This document shows, in pieces, positions 1 through 13,300 of a stretch of DNA of 64,000 nt. Made by a program: the position numbers and the translations under genes. The notes below the pieces were generated by a model. That model ran no database searches and had not been told where the DNA came from. It saw nothing but the letters and a program-made list of their open reading frames with translations. The number at the start of each line of letters is the position of its first letter. Position 1 is the first letter of the stretch. Source of the stretch: Panulirus ornatus (Eukaryota > Arthropoda > Malacostraca > Decapoda > Palinuridae); contig NC_092279.1 in assembly GCF_036320965.1 (NCBI RefSeq), forward strand, positions 21,067,929-21,131,928. The letters are read 5' to 3'.

Positions 1-131
1 ACTCATAATTGCATTTTTTGGTATGATCTCATTAAATATTATCTACACTAGTTGGTGTAATTCTTTGGTAAGTAGTTTTTATATTAAGTTGCTGAATGTA
101 TATTTCATATTTTAGAGTTAACCAAGAAGAA

Positions 132-320
132 TTACTGCTCAGCAGTGTTACCCTCCTTATATTTCAACTGCTTGTATAATGACACTTCACACAGTGACAT
201 GGCTTCCAGGAATGTAACTTCTTTGTTGTATGGATGATTGTTGCATATCGATTTCACAATTTTTTTACACAATATTAACTTCAATGGGTATTTTTCCTGG
301 TATCCATAAAAACGGAACTC
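132..320 (-). other. Exon-like open frame ending in a stop, unidentified
   Basis: 63 codons including a TAA. An acceptor-like TTGTAG comes directly before the first codon (GAG). The predicted peptide has EFRFYGYQEKYPLKLILCKK and ends LYKQLKYKEGNTAEQ. It does not look like the next dynein segment (which should continue stalk helix CC1), and I recognise no family. It may be chance, the tail of a mobile element, or an alternative terminal exon. Confidence 0.25.
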
Positions 321-559
321 CTACAACAATATATTAGTAAAAGGCCTACTGCACTGTGATTATCCATGTGTCCATCTTTAACATCCAGCATCTACTAGTC
401 AGGAGCAAGCTTGATGCCTAATTTTGGAAAACATTCACCATCCTGAGCTTATAACGACTTCTACCCTAAATAACTTGACCGGTCACAAAATTTGGCTGTG
501 TCAGCACTAAAAAACTGAAACACTTATAAGATCAACCTTTCTGTGGTCTCCTCTTACTG

Positions 560-975
560 CTTCATGTGACCTGGTCAATTCATTACCAGACCCTGTATAC
601 CACACCACCTCAATTCACTCCATCCTTGGCACATCTCTCACCCTCCTGCATGTTTAGGCCCCAAACACTCGGCATTTCCTTCACTCCATCCTTCCACCTC
701 CTCCTTGGTTACACCTTTCTCCTTGTTCCTCTATTTCTGACATATACACTTCCTTAGTTATCCTCTTATCACTCATCCTCTTTGTATGTCCAATCCATTT
801 CAGCACACTCTCTTCAGCATTCTCAGACATCATCCTCTTACTAACCACACTAGTTCCACCCTACCATCTCTAAATCGATCAACTCTCCTCACATCACACA
901 TTATCATCAAACATTTCATTTCCAGCACATTTACCTGCTCCCATACTTGTTTATCTTGGGTACATACTCCCCATT
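560..975 (-). repeat. Family-1 LINE, decayed 3' ORF fragment
   Basis: Diverged copy of the C-terminal ORF found intact at 54.6-55.4 kb. The order of short matches is the same: TCCTGCATGTT near 645, CTCCATCCTTCCACC, CATCCTCTTTGTATGTCC, CATTTCATTTCCAGCACA near 915. The reading frame is broken. Confidence 0.7.
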
Positions 976-979
976 ACAG

Positions 980-1070
980 AGTTCCTACAGCTTTAAGGTA
1001 GTGCCACAATCCGAAGCAAGGAAGTGATGGATTCCTTTAGATTGAGAAGTTCCTTGACAGGGATGTACTA
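980..1070 (+). repeat. Family-6 repeat fragment, unclassified
   Basis: Short stretch with CCTACAGCTTTAAGGTAGTG and GAGAAGTTCCTTGACAGGGA. The same order of motifs recurs at 17530-17700 and, inverted, at 26060-26275. No coding capacity is visible. Confidence 0.45.
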
Positions 1071-1208
1071 CCACTCATCAACTGACAAGGATACAGTCTG
1101 GCAACACATAAGCACGAATAAGCAATTACACATATATAAATACATACCACACTTAATCAACAGCCTACTTACAAACTGAGGTGAAATATGATTAACAAAA
1201 TTAAGTAC

Positions 1209-1386
1209 CTGAGATGAAGCGAATGCCAGCTTGTCAAGTCCAGAGAGATACTTCTTTTTGAGGGAGGTGGTATGAGCCTGTCGGGTGGTGAACAGGCCAC
1301 GGAACTCTTGCAATACATAAAGATAAGACGAAGGTGTCACAGGTGGGCACCATTTGCCTTCTGCTGTAATATGCTCAGTCACCTGC
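1209..1386 (-). CDS. Dynein exon 29: approach to the stalk
   Basis: 178 bp, 59 codons. The peptide [20 protein letters not shown] then [17 protein letters not shown] is the segment 'TP..YL.L...Y..L...K........RY..GL.KL..A' that starts stalk helix CC1. The acceptor chosen is CACAG|GCAG, because the AG 4 bp later would create a stop. Donor CAG|GTACTT. No following exon was recognised between 1 and 1208. Confidence 0.93.
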
Positions 1387-4300
1387 CTGTGTGAATATGA
1401 TTTTTTGCTTACCTACATCATATGTATGACACCTAGCCACTGAAAACTGTGTAGCACATGCTGAGTTCATTTGCTTATAGTAAAGGAGCATAAAAGAAAG
1501 GGATAACTTGATTAAAGCCTTTGAGTTTTCAAATCTGAAGTAAAACAGACCATGAAATATGACTGTATGGACAAAAATAAAAACGTCAAACAAAACTGAA
1601 CATCAAGGAAGTACTTTCAATTTGAATAGTGGAATGGAATCTAAGATCTTAATAGTGAGTAAACAGAAAAAATCATAAACAAATAGTGGTAAAATAGAAA
1701 CAAATGTCAGCTAATGAAATACAAGTCTTTAGCAGTCTGTCCAAATTGACACTAAGATAAAAACTATAGGATCATCAAAATGGACAGGTGAAAAACTAGT
1801 CTAGACACAAGTGTATCTGTTGAGGAATCTGCATAAGGTTGTACAGATTTATAATGTCAGGAGAAGGTTCATCATAACTCAGGTGAAAAAAGCAAAACAA
1901 ATATATCTTTTTTGAAGAGCAAGCCATTAATTTTCCACTTTCTTCTATCTGTGCCTTTTATGTGACAAATACACAATTGCACCTACCTAGCAGCCTGATG
2001 TAATGAAGTGGCAGCAGAGATAACAGCATCCCTCAAAGATTTCCTTAAGGAAACTTCTGCCAGGTATTGTTCACCTACCTTTACAAGCGCATCTTGTGGC
2101 CATGGCTATGAAGAGAAATTTTTTAATAATATAGATTTACAGTGAATGCATCAGGAGTTTCATGCATCACTGTTCACATTCTGTGTCTTGCACAAAACTT
2201 TCCTTCAAGAACTTCTGCTTGCTTATATTACACTATACTCTTCAAATATTTTTGATCTATTGCATATTGACAATAAATGTGAAATTCTCTAAATCAGCAT
2301 TTCTCAACATTTTGAAACTTAAGTCTCACAACAATTGTTTTGAAAAACACCAGTCACATCACTGCAAAACTGAAACCTTACAAGTATAAATGCATCTTAG
2401 TATTATTTCAACCATAAATGAGAAATTCAAGGCAGTAAAAATGCAATGCATTTGTTGGGAGTAAATTTTGTTGCTATGTTTGTGAAGTCTCAGATCTAAC
2501 AGCAAAAATTAAATGATTCAGTAATTAATCAGTAGGTTTCATTTTATTGCTAAGCATGTAAAGTCTTTAAGCAATACCAAATTAAGTGACTCAAAGAGCT
2601 ATCTCAAGTTGAAGATAGTTTCTTTCCTATATTACTACTTTTCGAAAAGATTGCTCATGAGATACATGGAAGAAAAGTGTACTCCAGTATTTCTAAATAG
2701 CTTTAATGCTTTTTTCTCTCATACTTGTTCACCATTTCCCACATTAACAAGGTAGCACCAGGAACAGGTGAAGACAGGTCGTATTTGCTCACATCCATTC
2801 TCTAGTTGTCATGTGCACTGCATTGTAACCACAGCCCCCTATCCACAACCAGGCCCCACATACCATTCTATGGATTCTCCTGGCCACTTCACATGCCCTT
2901 ATTCAGTCCACTGACAGCATATTGCCCCCTGTACACCATTAATTCATATTAACACAATGCTGATTGATATTTTTCTACTTTCATTTTTCTTCTAATTATC
3001 AATAACTGTCAAATGATAAAAGATATATTGCTCACTCCCTAGTATATCTATGTATTCTACTACTGACAATATACAAGACAGTTCCTCCTACTGTGTACAA
3101 GAAACAGAGTAACACAGATAACACAAGAGGATCAATGGAAATTACTTACTTTGAAATAATCCAAGGTTACATGAGTTGTGAAAGCAGGATAGTGAGTGAG
3201 GGTATGACGAAGCACTGGTGAAGGTGGACATGTTACTACAACATGTACCAAGTCTGTTACACGTTGCACCTGCTCCTGCCAAAGATCTGCTTCACTTACT
3301 TTGCGGTCCTCTGTGACGAGACGCAGACGCTGTAGAGACATTTTCAGTTTTCTATTGTTAATATTTTTCTTTTTGCTTTTCTAGGGAATGTTAAAAATTC
3401 TTCATTTAAATGTTTTCAATATAATCTTTGAAATATAACCCTCACACTGTGACATACATCATTTGTCAACATGTAACATACAGTAGGAGCCTATGCAAGC
3501 TCTACACTATAGTTGACCTCTGCCAGTGCCCTGTTAAGGGTGAGATACTAAAAGGTAAGAAATGCCACAGGAGTTCAATAGTTATGGAGACTCTATTGCC
3601 GTGGCAACCCCCAATGAGGGGGTTCATGAAGGGATCAGGCATCAGAGATACAGAAAGATAGATAGATAGAGCAACTCATATTGGCGAATGATAGAGTAAA
3701 CGGTATTCATCATCCTTGTTCACAATTCTCTTTTGTAGATTCTTAACTAATGTATGAATCAGGAATTACCTATACATTCAGAAAAGTATACAAGAAAACA
3801 GATGAAGGAGAACGAAGTCCTACCTAGTTCCCTAATGTTAGTGATTATCTTTGACTCAAAATATTGTTTAATTCATAACTGATAAAATGATATGGAAGTT
3901 GTATTTTTTTCTATATTTTTCAACACAACCCTTCTCAGTAGGTTCTTCACCAGTGCATGAATCAAAAGTTACCAACAAACTCAGAAAAAAGGGATGGAAA
4001 TAAAAGTCATACTTAGCTCCTGAATGTTAGCAACCAATTGGTACAAAACATTCGACTTAAAATCAATAAAATGATATGGTAAATTGTATTTTTCATGTAT
4101 TTTCTAAACAACTCTTATCAATAGCTTCTTAGTTAATACATGACAGCAAAGGTATTTGGATATAAAAAACTAGTACTACTGAATAGACATGTACTTCGGT
4201 ATATTATTTGCTTTGTCCTGACAGGACTGTACCCAGTCTACATAATCATTCACTTTAAGGAAGCCCACTGGTCCTAAACTTTTCAGAAGATAATTATTCT

Positions 4301-7300
4301 ACTGTTCTAGCTGCTAAAAGTTGCTACTAGAAATCATTCTACTGTGATTAAAATATTTTTCTTAAGCATATTTTTCCAACCCAGGATGCATTTCTTAAAA
4401 AAGAAAGAAAAAAAAAGGGACTTGTCCAGTAACTATCATGAAATGAGCACTAATATAAAGCAACAAATTTCACTGTATGGTCATATACAAATATCAGGGG
4501 CATGAACAACAACACATTCCATCACACCTGAAATCATAAAATTATGTAATAATTCACCTGACTGCAAACCATTGTTCTATTGAAAAGGTAATTCAGTACA
4601 GATGCTCCCCAACATATGTCCCAGTTCCATTCTGACTGACTGGTTGGAACTTGAAATGAACATAAATCAGATGTATGTCTGCATGGCATGTAGAATTCAT
4701 ATACTCATACAGCATTCTTTTATCCAACTCAATTTCTATCATGATTACCTCTTTTACTTTTTAATCAGCTTTATCATATGATTCTATAATTTCTTCTTAC
4801 CTTTTATTTAAGATTCTTAAGTTCACAAATTGATTCATCCATACTTTCAATGAACATCTCAGCGGCTCTTTCGTCAGCACTTGCTGCTTCACCTGTGACT
4901 CGAATGTTGTGCAAGTTATATCTTCTTTTAAATCTACTGAACCAACCATGACTTGCTGTGAAGTTCTCAATGTAATCCTCTCCTCCTTGTTCCTTCAAAA
5001 TCTCAAAAAAGACTTTAGCCTTCTCCTGAATTGTCAGTAAACTTAGTGGTACACATTTTTTAATTTGATCTTCCATCCACAGCATCAACAACTTTTCCAT
5101 TTCATGGATGGGCCCTTGATGTTCCTTTATTATCATAGGCTTCATACTTGTTGAACTTTTCACTGCTTCACATATTTTTTCTTTGTCCTTTAAAATGGTG
5201 GAGACAGTCAAATGAGACAACTGTAGACCACAAGCAAACACATTAACTTTTTTCCTCCTTCATATTGGGTGATTACCATCATTTCAATTCTAAATCAAAC
5301 CTCTTCCTCGGCTTCTTGCCAGATCTATCAACATGTGATGGGTTTTTTTCTCTTACTCATCATCTTTGGGATTTAATACAAACATTGTTTAATCCAGCAC
5401 AAAAATTTGCTAGATTCACTTGAACAACATGTGCTTACTGAATGGTAATTGAGAAAGAGACCTGAGAGAGGTGTTGTGATGTACATAATGCCAGGATTGT
5501 CTGACATTCACTATTGTACACATGCAACCGTTAGCACTCGCTGACATATGACCAAGCATAATTTTAATAATTACACACATTTCTTAATTTACATTTTTTC
5601 CCCAGTCATATGTACAGATGGTCATCAGGTGCATAGGTCGTAAATCGGGGAGCACATATATGTGCCATCCAGATGTACAGAGGAAGGAGTGGTACAAGAT
5701 ACAGATGGAAAGGAGGAGACGGAGATACTTACATCATCAACAAACACAGAAATGAAAATATTAAATGGGTACACTATATCTCAAAACTGACCTCTAACAG
5801 GTAGCTTTGGTCCTCCGGTGAGAGCAAATTGGGAGCATCACCCGTAAGGATTAGAGTATTCAATAAATGTAGGATGGTTGGATGGGACAGCACAGCATCA
5901 CCCACCACTACTACTGTGGCCCTCTCCTCTACTCCAGCTCTAATCACTGCCTCCTTCAACACAGTATGTAATTCTGCATACCCTGTATGTGATCAACATA
6001 TTAATAAATATTGCACAGTACCTAAAGGCTCATGAAATTTTTTTTTGCAGTTCCCCATAACTATCCTGAATAAAAAAGTATCATATATGAAATACTTCCC
6101 TCCTTTGAACAGCTCATAATAAAAGCATGAGAGTGCACATGCAGTAATTACTTCTCTTTTAAGCAATGGAAGAGTTAAACCCTATAAAATCTTAGTTAAC
6201 AATGGAATGAGATTATACATTAATGAACAAGTTACTAAGATTTTAACACATCAATTTACTGTTTACCATCTTGGTCACTGATGCGTGGATATTCAAGCTT
6301 GTGTCCACAGATATGTGCAGCGAGGCGTGTAAGTGACCGTCTGCCTGAACCTCCCATACCTACTAGCATAAGATGGCCACCTGCACGCCCTAGTACACGG
6401 CATATCCTTGATACATGGTCCACCACATACCTGAAACAGATGTATAATTGCAACAGTTTCATACACTAAAGCTATAGTTGTGTGCTTCAGGATCAGTAAC
6501 TTGCTCAGACTTTTACCTCTATACTAGGGTTAAATAATTACACAGAGGAGGATATTAACAAATGAATCCTTAGCCCATGACTGTGTATAATCATCAAGTG
6601 CAGTGTCATGCACTGGATGGTAAATGGGACATGACATATGGAAAAAAGTACTTCAACTTCCCCTCCCAACCACCTCAACAGAAAACTGCAATGTTTTCAT
6701 CTTTACGATAAGGTTAACTGTTATTAGCAACATTTGTTTATAATAAATAGTAGAAGTACTGACTTAATAAAGAAAATAATGCTATGAGGACTGTGTTACC
6801 AGGAATACAGAAGGAGAAGTAAAATGGGAAGCAAGACAGAAAAGAGAATCTTAGAAGTCAAATCAATGTGAAGAGTCCTATGAGTGATTCTGAAAGGGAA
6901 AGAATTACAGTCTACAAATTAAGTATCAGAGAATAACAGAATAATGAGAAACTTATCATTTGTGAAAGAAAGTATGGAGCTTAAAAATGTATGGCAAACT
7001 ATTAAAGAAAATAACTTTTTTCCCACTATAGTCCTTCCAATTCTGTGTCAGTAACAACAGAGAGAAAAACTTAAGACTCACTTGAATGCAACAAGAGTAA
7101 GTGGTGTTTTGTTGACATTGTTATATTCTTCTATAAAGGTAGTGATGGTTTGGTGGAGCTGAGCAGCATCTGTAAGCTCCTCATAACGTCTCTGCTCTGG
7201 TAAGATGTCAATGTTGCCAATCAAGCTCCAACATGCACGCTCTAAGCATTCCTCAGTCACCTGAAGATGTAATAGGCAATGGGGAGCTAAATTTCAGAAA

Positions 7301-10300
7301 GATTTCAGCTTGAATTAAGCTATATCAAGATTACAAATAATTTCTTATCATATTTTCATAAAAAATATATAAAAATGCATTTCACACTACACAATATGCA
7401 CAAATACATACATGGGATGTGTTGAATTGGTGTTTGTAATAGAGGGTGATGTCCAGAACACAGATGGGGAAACTGTGACTTGTATTTGTCCAGGAAGCAG
7501 GGTTTCAGGTGTATGTTTGTACAGTGGGGCGGCACTTAAGACTGCATTGGGAGGGTGGTTGTTGAGTGTTTGTCGTGTTATATCAGTGTGTATGTGTCTT
7601 GTTTGTGTTACATTTGCTATAGGTGGGGGATCTCCAAATAGAGACTGATAAAGGGGAAGAACCTGAAGGAAGTTTAGTGTTTTAAGCACCTGGGAGTGGA
7701 TATGGTAGTGGAAGGAAACATGGAAGCTAAAGTGAGACATGAAGCAGGACAGGGGACAAAGGTCCCGGGTGAAAAGATGGGGAAATTTGAAGATATAATA
7801 CTCCTTAACAGTGTTTTATGGATGCAAGTTTTGGACCCTGAGTGTAAAAGAATGGAAAATGGTGGATGTGTGGGAAATAAAATGCTTGTGGGGAATATGG
7901 TGTGAGAAGGGTTGATTGCATAAGGAATGACACTGTAAGAGTGAGGTGTGGCAATAAGCAGTTTGACTGAGAGAGTTCACCAAGGCGTGCTGAAATGCTT
8001 TGGGTATATGAAGAGGGTAAAATAAGAAAGTGACAGAAGTGGAGGGAGCAAGAGGGAAGGTAAGATCAAAATGGTAATGGAAGGATGGATGGATGGGGTG
8101 AAAGCAGCTTTAACGTGCCAGGGCCTGAACGTTCAGGCAGGTAAGAGCAATGTGGTATATGGGTGATATTGTGCCTCTCAATGGGCTGAAACACAGAAAA
8201 TGAAGTGGTCAGGAGAACCATTGAGTATCATAAGTGATAGCCAGAGAGTGGATGTGAGGATATAAGACTTGTTTTGTCTGTCCTGGTGTGACTTAAATAA
8301 AGTTCATAACTGTAAACAAGTAAGACAGGGGAAATTTTAAAGGAAATTGCTTTCCTTGCCTTAAGAAAGGTACGGAAAAATGAATAATGACCTCATTAGC
8401 ACACATCCACACTCTAGTTGTCATGTACAATGTGCTGAAACTAAACATGACAATGTGCTGAAACTAAACCCTACCATCCCCAGCCAAGCCCTATGAACCT
8501 TGACCACTTCACATGTCTTGGTTCAACTTAATGACAGCATGTCATCCCCATATTCCACAATAATCACCTGGGGCAATTGATATCTTAAACAGGTATCATC
8601 TTTTATCCCTGATTAGATTTTTGCAGGATAGAAAGTTTATACTGGAAGCAATAAAAGCTGTTATCACATTACTTTCCAAATCTAGAACAAAACTGTTTTG
8701 ACTAGAAAAATCTCTGAATTATAATCTTGTTTTTCAGTCACTTTCTTGGATTTTCAGCTATGTTTAGAATCTCATCATTCATGCTAATTACCATGTTGAA
8801 TTTGTCGTGTTATCACTTTTACAGCAATCACATGTGGTTATTGTAATAAACATCTTTGCTAGTCAAAACCTGTTGTTCCAATATATGTTTTATTTCATAT
8901 ATTTTTAGTCACATATCTATGAGGTGTATAGAATTACCACATCAGTTTATCACTTTAGAACAGTAATACTCCCAGCATAAAAGATGATGCATTATCATAT
9001 ACGATGAAAAGATAAAAATACACATACTGATCCATCATCACTGCAGAGTTTATCAAAGATCACATGTATCTTGTCCCTAAAGTTAGTTTTAATAGTCTTC
9101 ACCAGAATTTCATAGATTGGTGTCACCTCCTTGGCTTCTGTCAATTGGTCACAGAATTCCCGATACATCTCATGCACCCATAACCTGTGAAGCAAGAGTT
9201 ATCCTATATTTCTCTGTGTTACAGAAAGGGAGGGGGGGGGGGTAAAAATTAGTTGGCCTACTATGATAGCTTGTCAGTATATTGGAAATAAGTAAACTGG
9301 ATAACCAAGAAAACATCACCAAGCACTAAATTCTAAAAAGCTGCCATGAAGTTCACCAGTTATGTAAACTTTTGATACAGCCATCCTTTTGGGGGACTTC
9401 CTGGAGGGAATAGGCATCAGAGATATGGATAGAGGGATAGATAGACATTATCAAGCATAAGAAATGTACAACAAAAGGTGCATATCATTACCATCATGTG
9501 TGAAACACATATTCTTATCAACTAATAACAAAACTGGAAATGCAAAATATATGCAAGCAGTTCAGGATCTTGCCCAAATACATAAGAATATAGTTATCAC
9601 TTTCATTAAAAGTGCAAAATATATACAAAAAATTTAGGATTGCATATAGTCAGCCATTCATAAACAAATAAATACCAAGACATCTGAAGCAAGTTCACAC
9701 TGTTCAAAGAATGATAAAATTATTTACTAACCTGACAAAGTGCCTTTTTGTCTCCATAGCTTCTTTTCTCAGGAAACTGACTGAATGGATTACCCGGGCA
9801 GCAGTAGATAAGTTAAATATATAGTGGCTCTTAACAGGTGTAGATGGCAGAGATACTTGTGAATGGTAAAACACATCGAGAGTACCAGCCACAATGCCTG
9901 GCACCACAGTGAACATGTCTGGTATGAAACCACCAGCCTGAATGGAAATGGATAAAAGTTTACAGTCAATGTCCTATTAAAACTCCATGTATGTGAAAGA
10001 GAAGACAAGCTTACTCTGTTCAACAGAGTATAATATTACATTTTTCATTCTTTTATTTCTATTCATTATACTTAACCGCTGTTTCCTGCATCAGCAGGGT
10101 AGCGCAAGGAAACAGAAAAAGAATGTCCCAACCACCCACATACACATATATATACATAAACGCCCATACATGCACATATACATACATATACACTTCAACA
10201 TATACATAAATATACATACACAGACATATACATATACACACATGTACATATTCATACTTGCTGCCTCCATCCATTCCCGCTGCCACCCCGCCACACATGA

Positions 10301-13300
10301 AATAGCATCCTCCCCCACCCCCCCTTCCAACGAGGTAGCACCAAGTAAAGACAAAAAGACCACAATCATTCATAAGGTGCTTCCCCATACCTAACGCAAC
10401 CCTACATGTTTTCTGCAACACACCACACTAACTCCACATGTCATGACATCTGCACATCTTCATCTAATCTATTCTTATCATTCATGTTATGCATTTCTTG
10501 AGTCATTTCTTTCTATATATCCATCACAAATCAGTATACCAATTTCATTTGCAACCTCCTTCAAAGCACCACATATCCCTAATTCAATAAATACCAAATT
10601 TATCAATTAAATCAAAATATTCCCTTTCCAGCCAATCAGTTTCATGTGAATGCAATTTATTATCCAGTAAAAGTTTGGCAAACATGAAACACATTGGAAT
10701 TTGCCATTTTTTGTGACAAAAACTTTTACTTTCTTTGATGGCTCAAACTTTCTTTCATTTATCTCCTTAAAATCTGCATTCCATCACACTTGTTAAAAGC
10801 ATATTCCTAGATAGTCAAGTTCTTGTAAGCCCTTCAACTTCTGTTTAACTATGATAATACTCAAACTCCCCTTTCTCAAAGACAACCAGATTGCCTTTAT
10901 TAGCAATCAGTTTTCTTAAAAGTCTTACTTATATTCCTTCATGAGCATCTGTGAACCAACTGCCAATTCTAACTCTCTGTTTTTTCTATATATCAGCATG
11001 TTCCAAATTTTAAGCTTTCAAGAATCTTTAATTCTGTGGAATGTTTCAAAAGTCCCTCCACAACTTTGAAATTAGATTAAAAATTAATCATAAGAGTTAG
11101 GAATAAGCTGTTTTTCACAAAAAAATAACCATCTCAGAAAGATCTTATTACAAATTAGTATAAAGAAATATGCATTCCACATGTTACACACAGAATGTTG
11201 TGATAATTTTTTCTTGCTATGGTCACTATAACATGTCATCATCAACAATTCTTAGAACAATGCAAATTCAATTCTTAAGTTTCTTAGTTCACTTTGGTTT
11301 TGTATACTTAGTCTTTCAAATAACTCAACAAGAAGTTATCCAATGTGGTTATGTCTGGTAACAAAGGGGCCATGAAACTGGACCACCTTGCCTGATCTAC
11401 CTCACAGGGAAATTTCTGTTGAGACATTCATGCATTGCCAAATCCTCATGTGAGTAATCCACCCTGTTTAAAAAATTGCATTGGGTTGGCCATTTTCTAA
11501 CAGAGGAAATACAAGTTGCTCTAACATATTGAGATAGGTTTCTAGCAGAGGAAAAATGCAATTAAAACCTATTACAGAAAATATAACTAAAAATAAGAGA
11601 ACAAATTTATGAAACATTTTATTATGCAATAAAAAGTTAAGCTCTGAATCTTGTTATCAATTTAATTTATAACTTCAAAGTTTTCCAAAGACTTTCAGGA
11701 CACCCTGTAGATCTGACCCCTCATCATTAGCTATCCTCATACATTAACCCAACATTGAATGAGCTAATCCTGGTAACATAATGCATTCTAATATTACACT
11801 AAATTCAGTCTAAGAAATCCTGTTACTGTTACTATTCCTTGCAACAGGTCACAGGTCACATTCCCAGAGTCAATATCTCATTCACACAACTATGCAGTGA
11901 GTCACAGGGTGGGGGAGGGGGCAAAGGTTCTGGGAGCGAGGAAGACCATGTGGAAGGAAAGAAAATTATCTCGCAGAGCAAAAATGGGTATGTTTGAAGA
12001 AACAGTAGTTCCAACAATGTTATATGGTAACGAGGCATGGGCTATAGACAGGGTTGTATAGAGGAGGGTGGATGTGCTGGAAATGAAATGTTTGAGAACA
12101 ATATTGGTGTGAGGTGGTTTGATTAAGTAATGAAAAGGTAAGAGAGATGAGTGAAAATAAAGAGTGTGGTTGAAAGAGCAGAGGAAGGTGTTGAAATGGT
12201 TTGGACATATGGAGGGAATGAGTGAGGAAAGATTGACAAAGAGGATATATGTGTCAGAGGTGGAGGGAAGAAGGAGAAGCGAGAAACAAACTGGAGGTGA
12301 AGGATGGAGTGAAAAAGATTTTGAGCAATCAGGTCCTGAACATACAGGAGGGTGAGAGGCGTGCAAGGAGAAGAGTGAACTGAGGTCAACATGCTGTCAA
12401 TGGACTGAACCAGGGTAAGTGCATTGTCTGGGTTGGGGTAAATCCTGGAAAGGTCTGTGGGGCCTAGATGTGGATACAAAGCTGTGGTTTCAGTGCATTA
12501 CACATGACAGCTAGAGACTGAGTGTGAACGAATGTGGCCTTTTTTATCTGTTTTCCTGGTGCTACCTCACTGAAGTAGGGGGCAGCGATGCTGCTTCCTG
12601 TGGGGCAGGGTAGAGCGAGGAATGGAAGAAAGCAAGCAAGTGTGAATATATACATGTGTATATATCCCTGGGGATAGGGGAGAAAGAATACTTCCCACGT
12701 ATTCCCTGCGTGTCGTAGAAGGCGACTAAAAGGGAAGGGAGCGGGGGGCTGGAAATCCTCCCCTCTCATTTTTTTTTTTTAATTTTCCAAAAGAAGGAAC
12801 AGAGAAGGGGGCCAGGTGAGGATATTCCCTTAAAGGCCCAGTCCTCTGTTCTTAACGCTACCTCGCTATCGCGGGAAATGGCGAATAGTATGAAAAAAAA
12901 AAAAAAATATATACATGTGTATATTTGCGTGTGTGGACGTATGTATATACATGTGTATGGGGGTGGGTTGGGCCATTTCTTTCGTCTGTTTCCTTGCGCT
13001 ACCTCGCAAACACAGGAGACAGCGGCAAAAAAAAAAAAAAAAAAAGTATATATGTATATATCTGTGTACGTATATGTCCATGTTGATATGTATATGTATG
13101 TATATGGACGTGTATGGGTGTTTATGTATATAAATGTGCATGTAAATGGATGGGACGTTCTGCTTTACAGAGATGTCCAAAGTTATTCAATGTGACACTC
13201 TCAACTGCGTTCCTTAGAAATAAAATTATCTGCTCATAAAAAGATATTATTTGTAACCTTCTTTTTCTTTTATACCAGCCACATAATAAAGCTGCTACTG

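Noticed and set aside
1381..1390. Alternative acceptor GGCAG|GTGACT for exon 29
   Set aside because: With the split Arg codon it would give an immediate stop. The AG 4 bp upstream keeps the frame.
10059..10421. Tyr/Met/Val/Cys-rich open frames of 90-120 codons
   Set aside because: They are translations of the TA/CA microsatellite in family-1 UTRs (also at 12866-13195, 32646-33094, 36040-36325, 41326-41968). The repeats explain them.
13020..13040. Pol III A-box-like match (TAGCGCAAGGA on the reverse strand of the family-1 3' module)
   Set aside because: There is no B box at a proper distance, and the match sits at the 3' end of a LINE. Too weak to call a tRNA-derived SINE.
12866..13180. Possible CRISPR-like or regularly spaced array
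   Set aside because: The periodicity is only dinucleotide and ACATATAC-type microsatellite. There are no unique spacers, and this is a eukaryotic genome.
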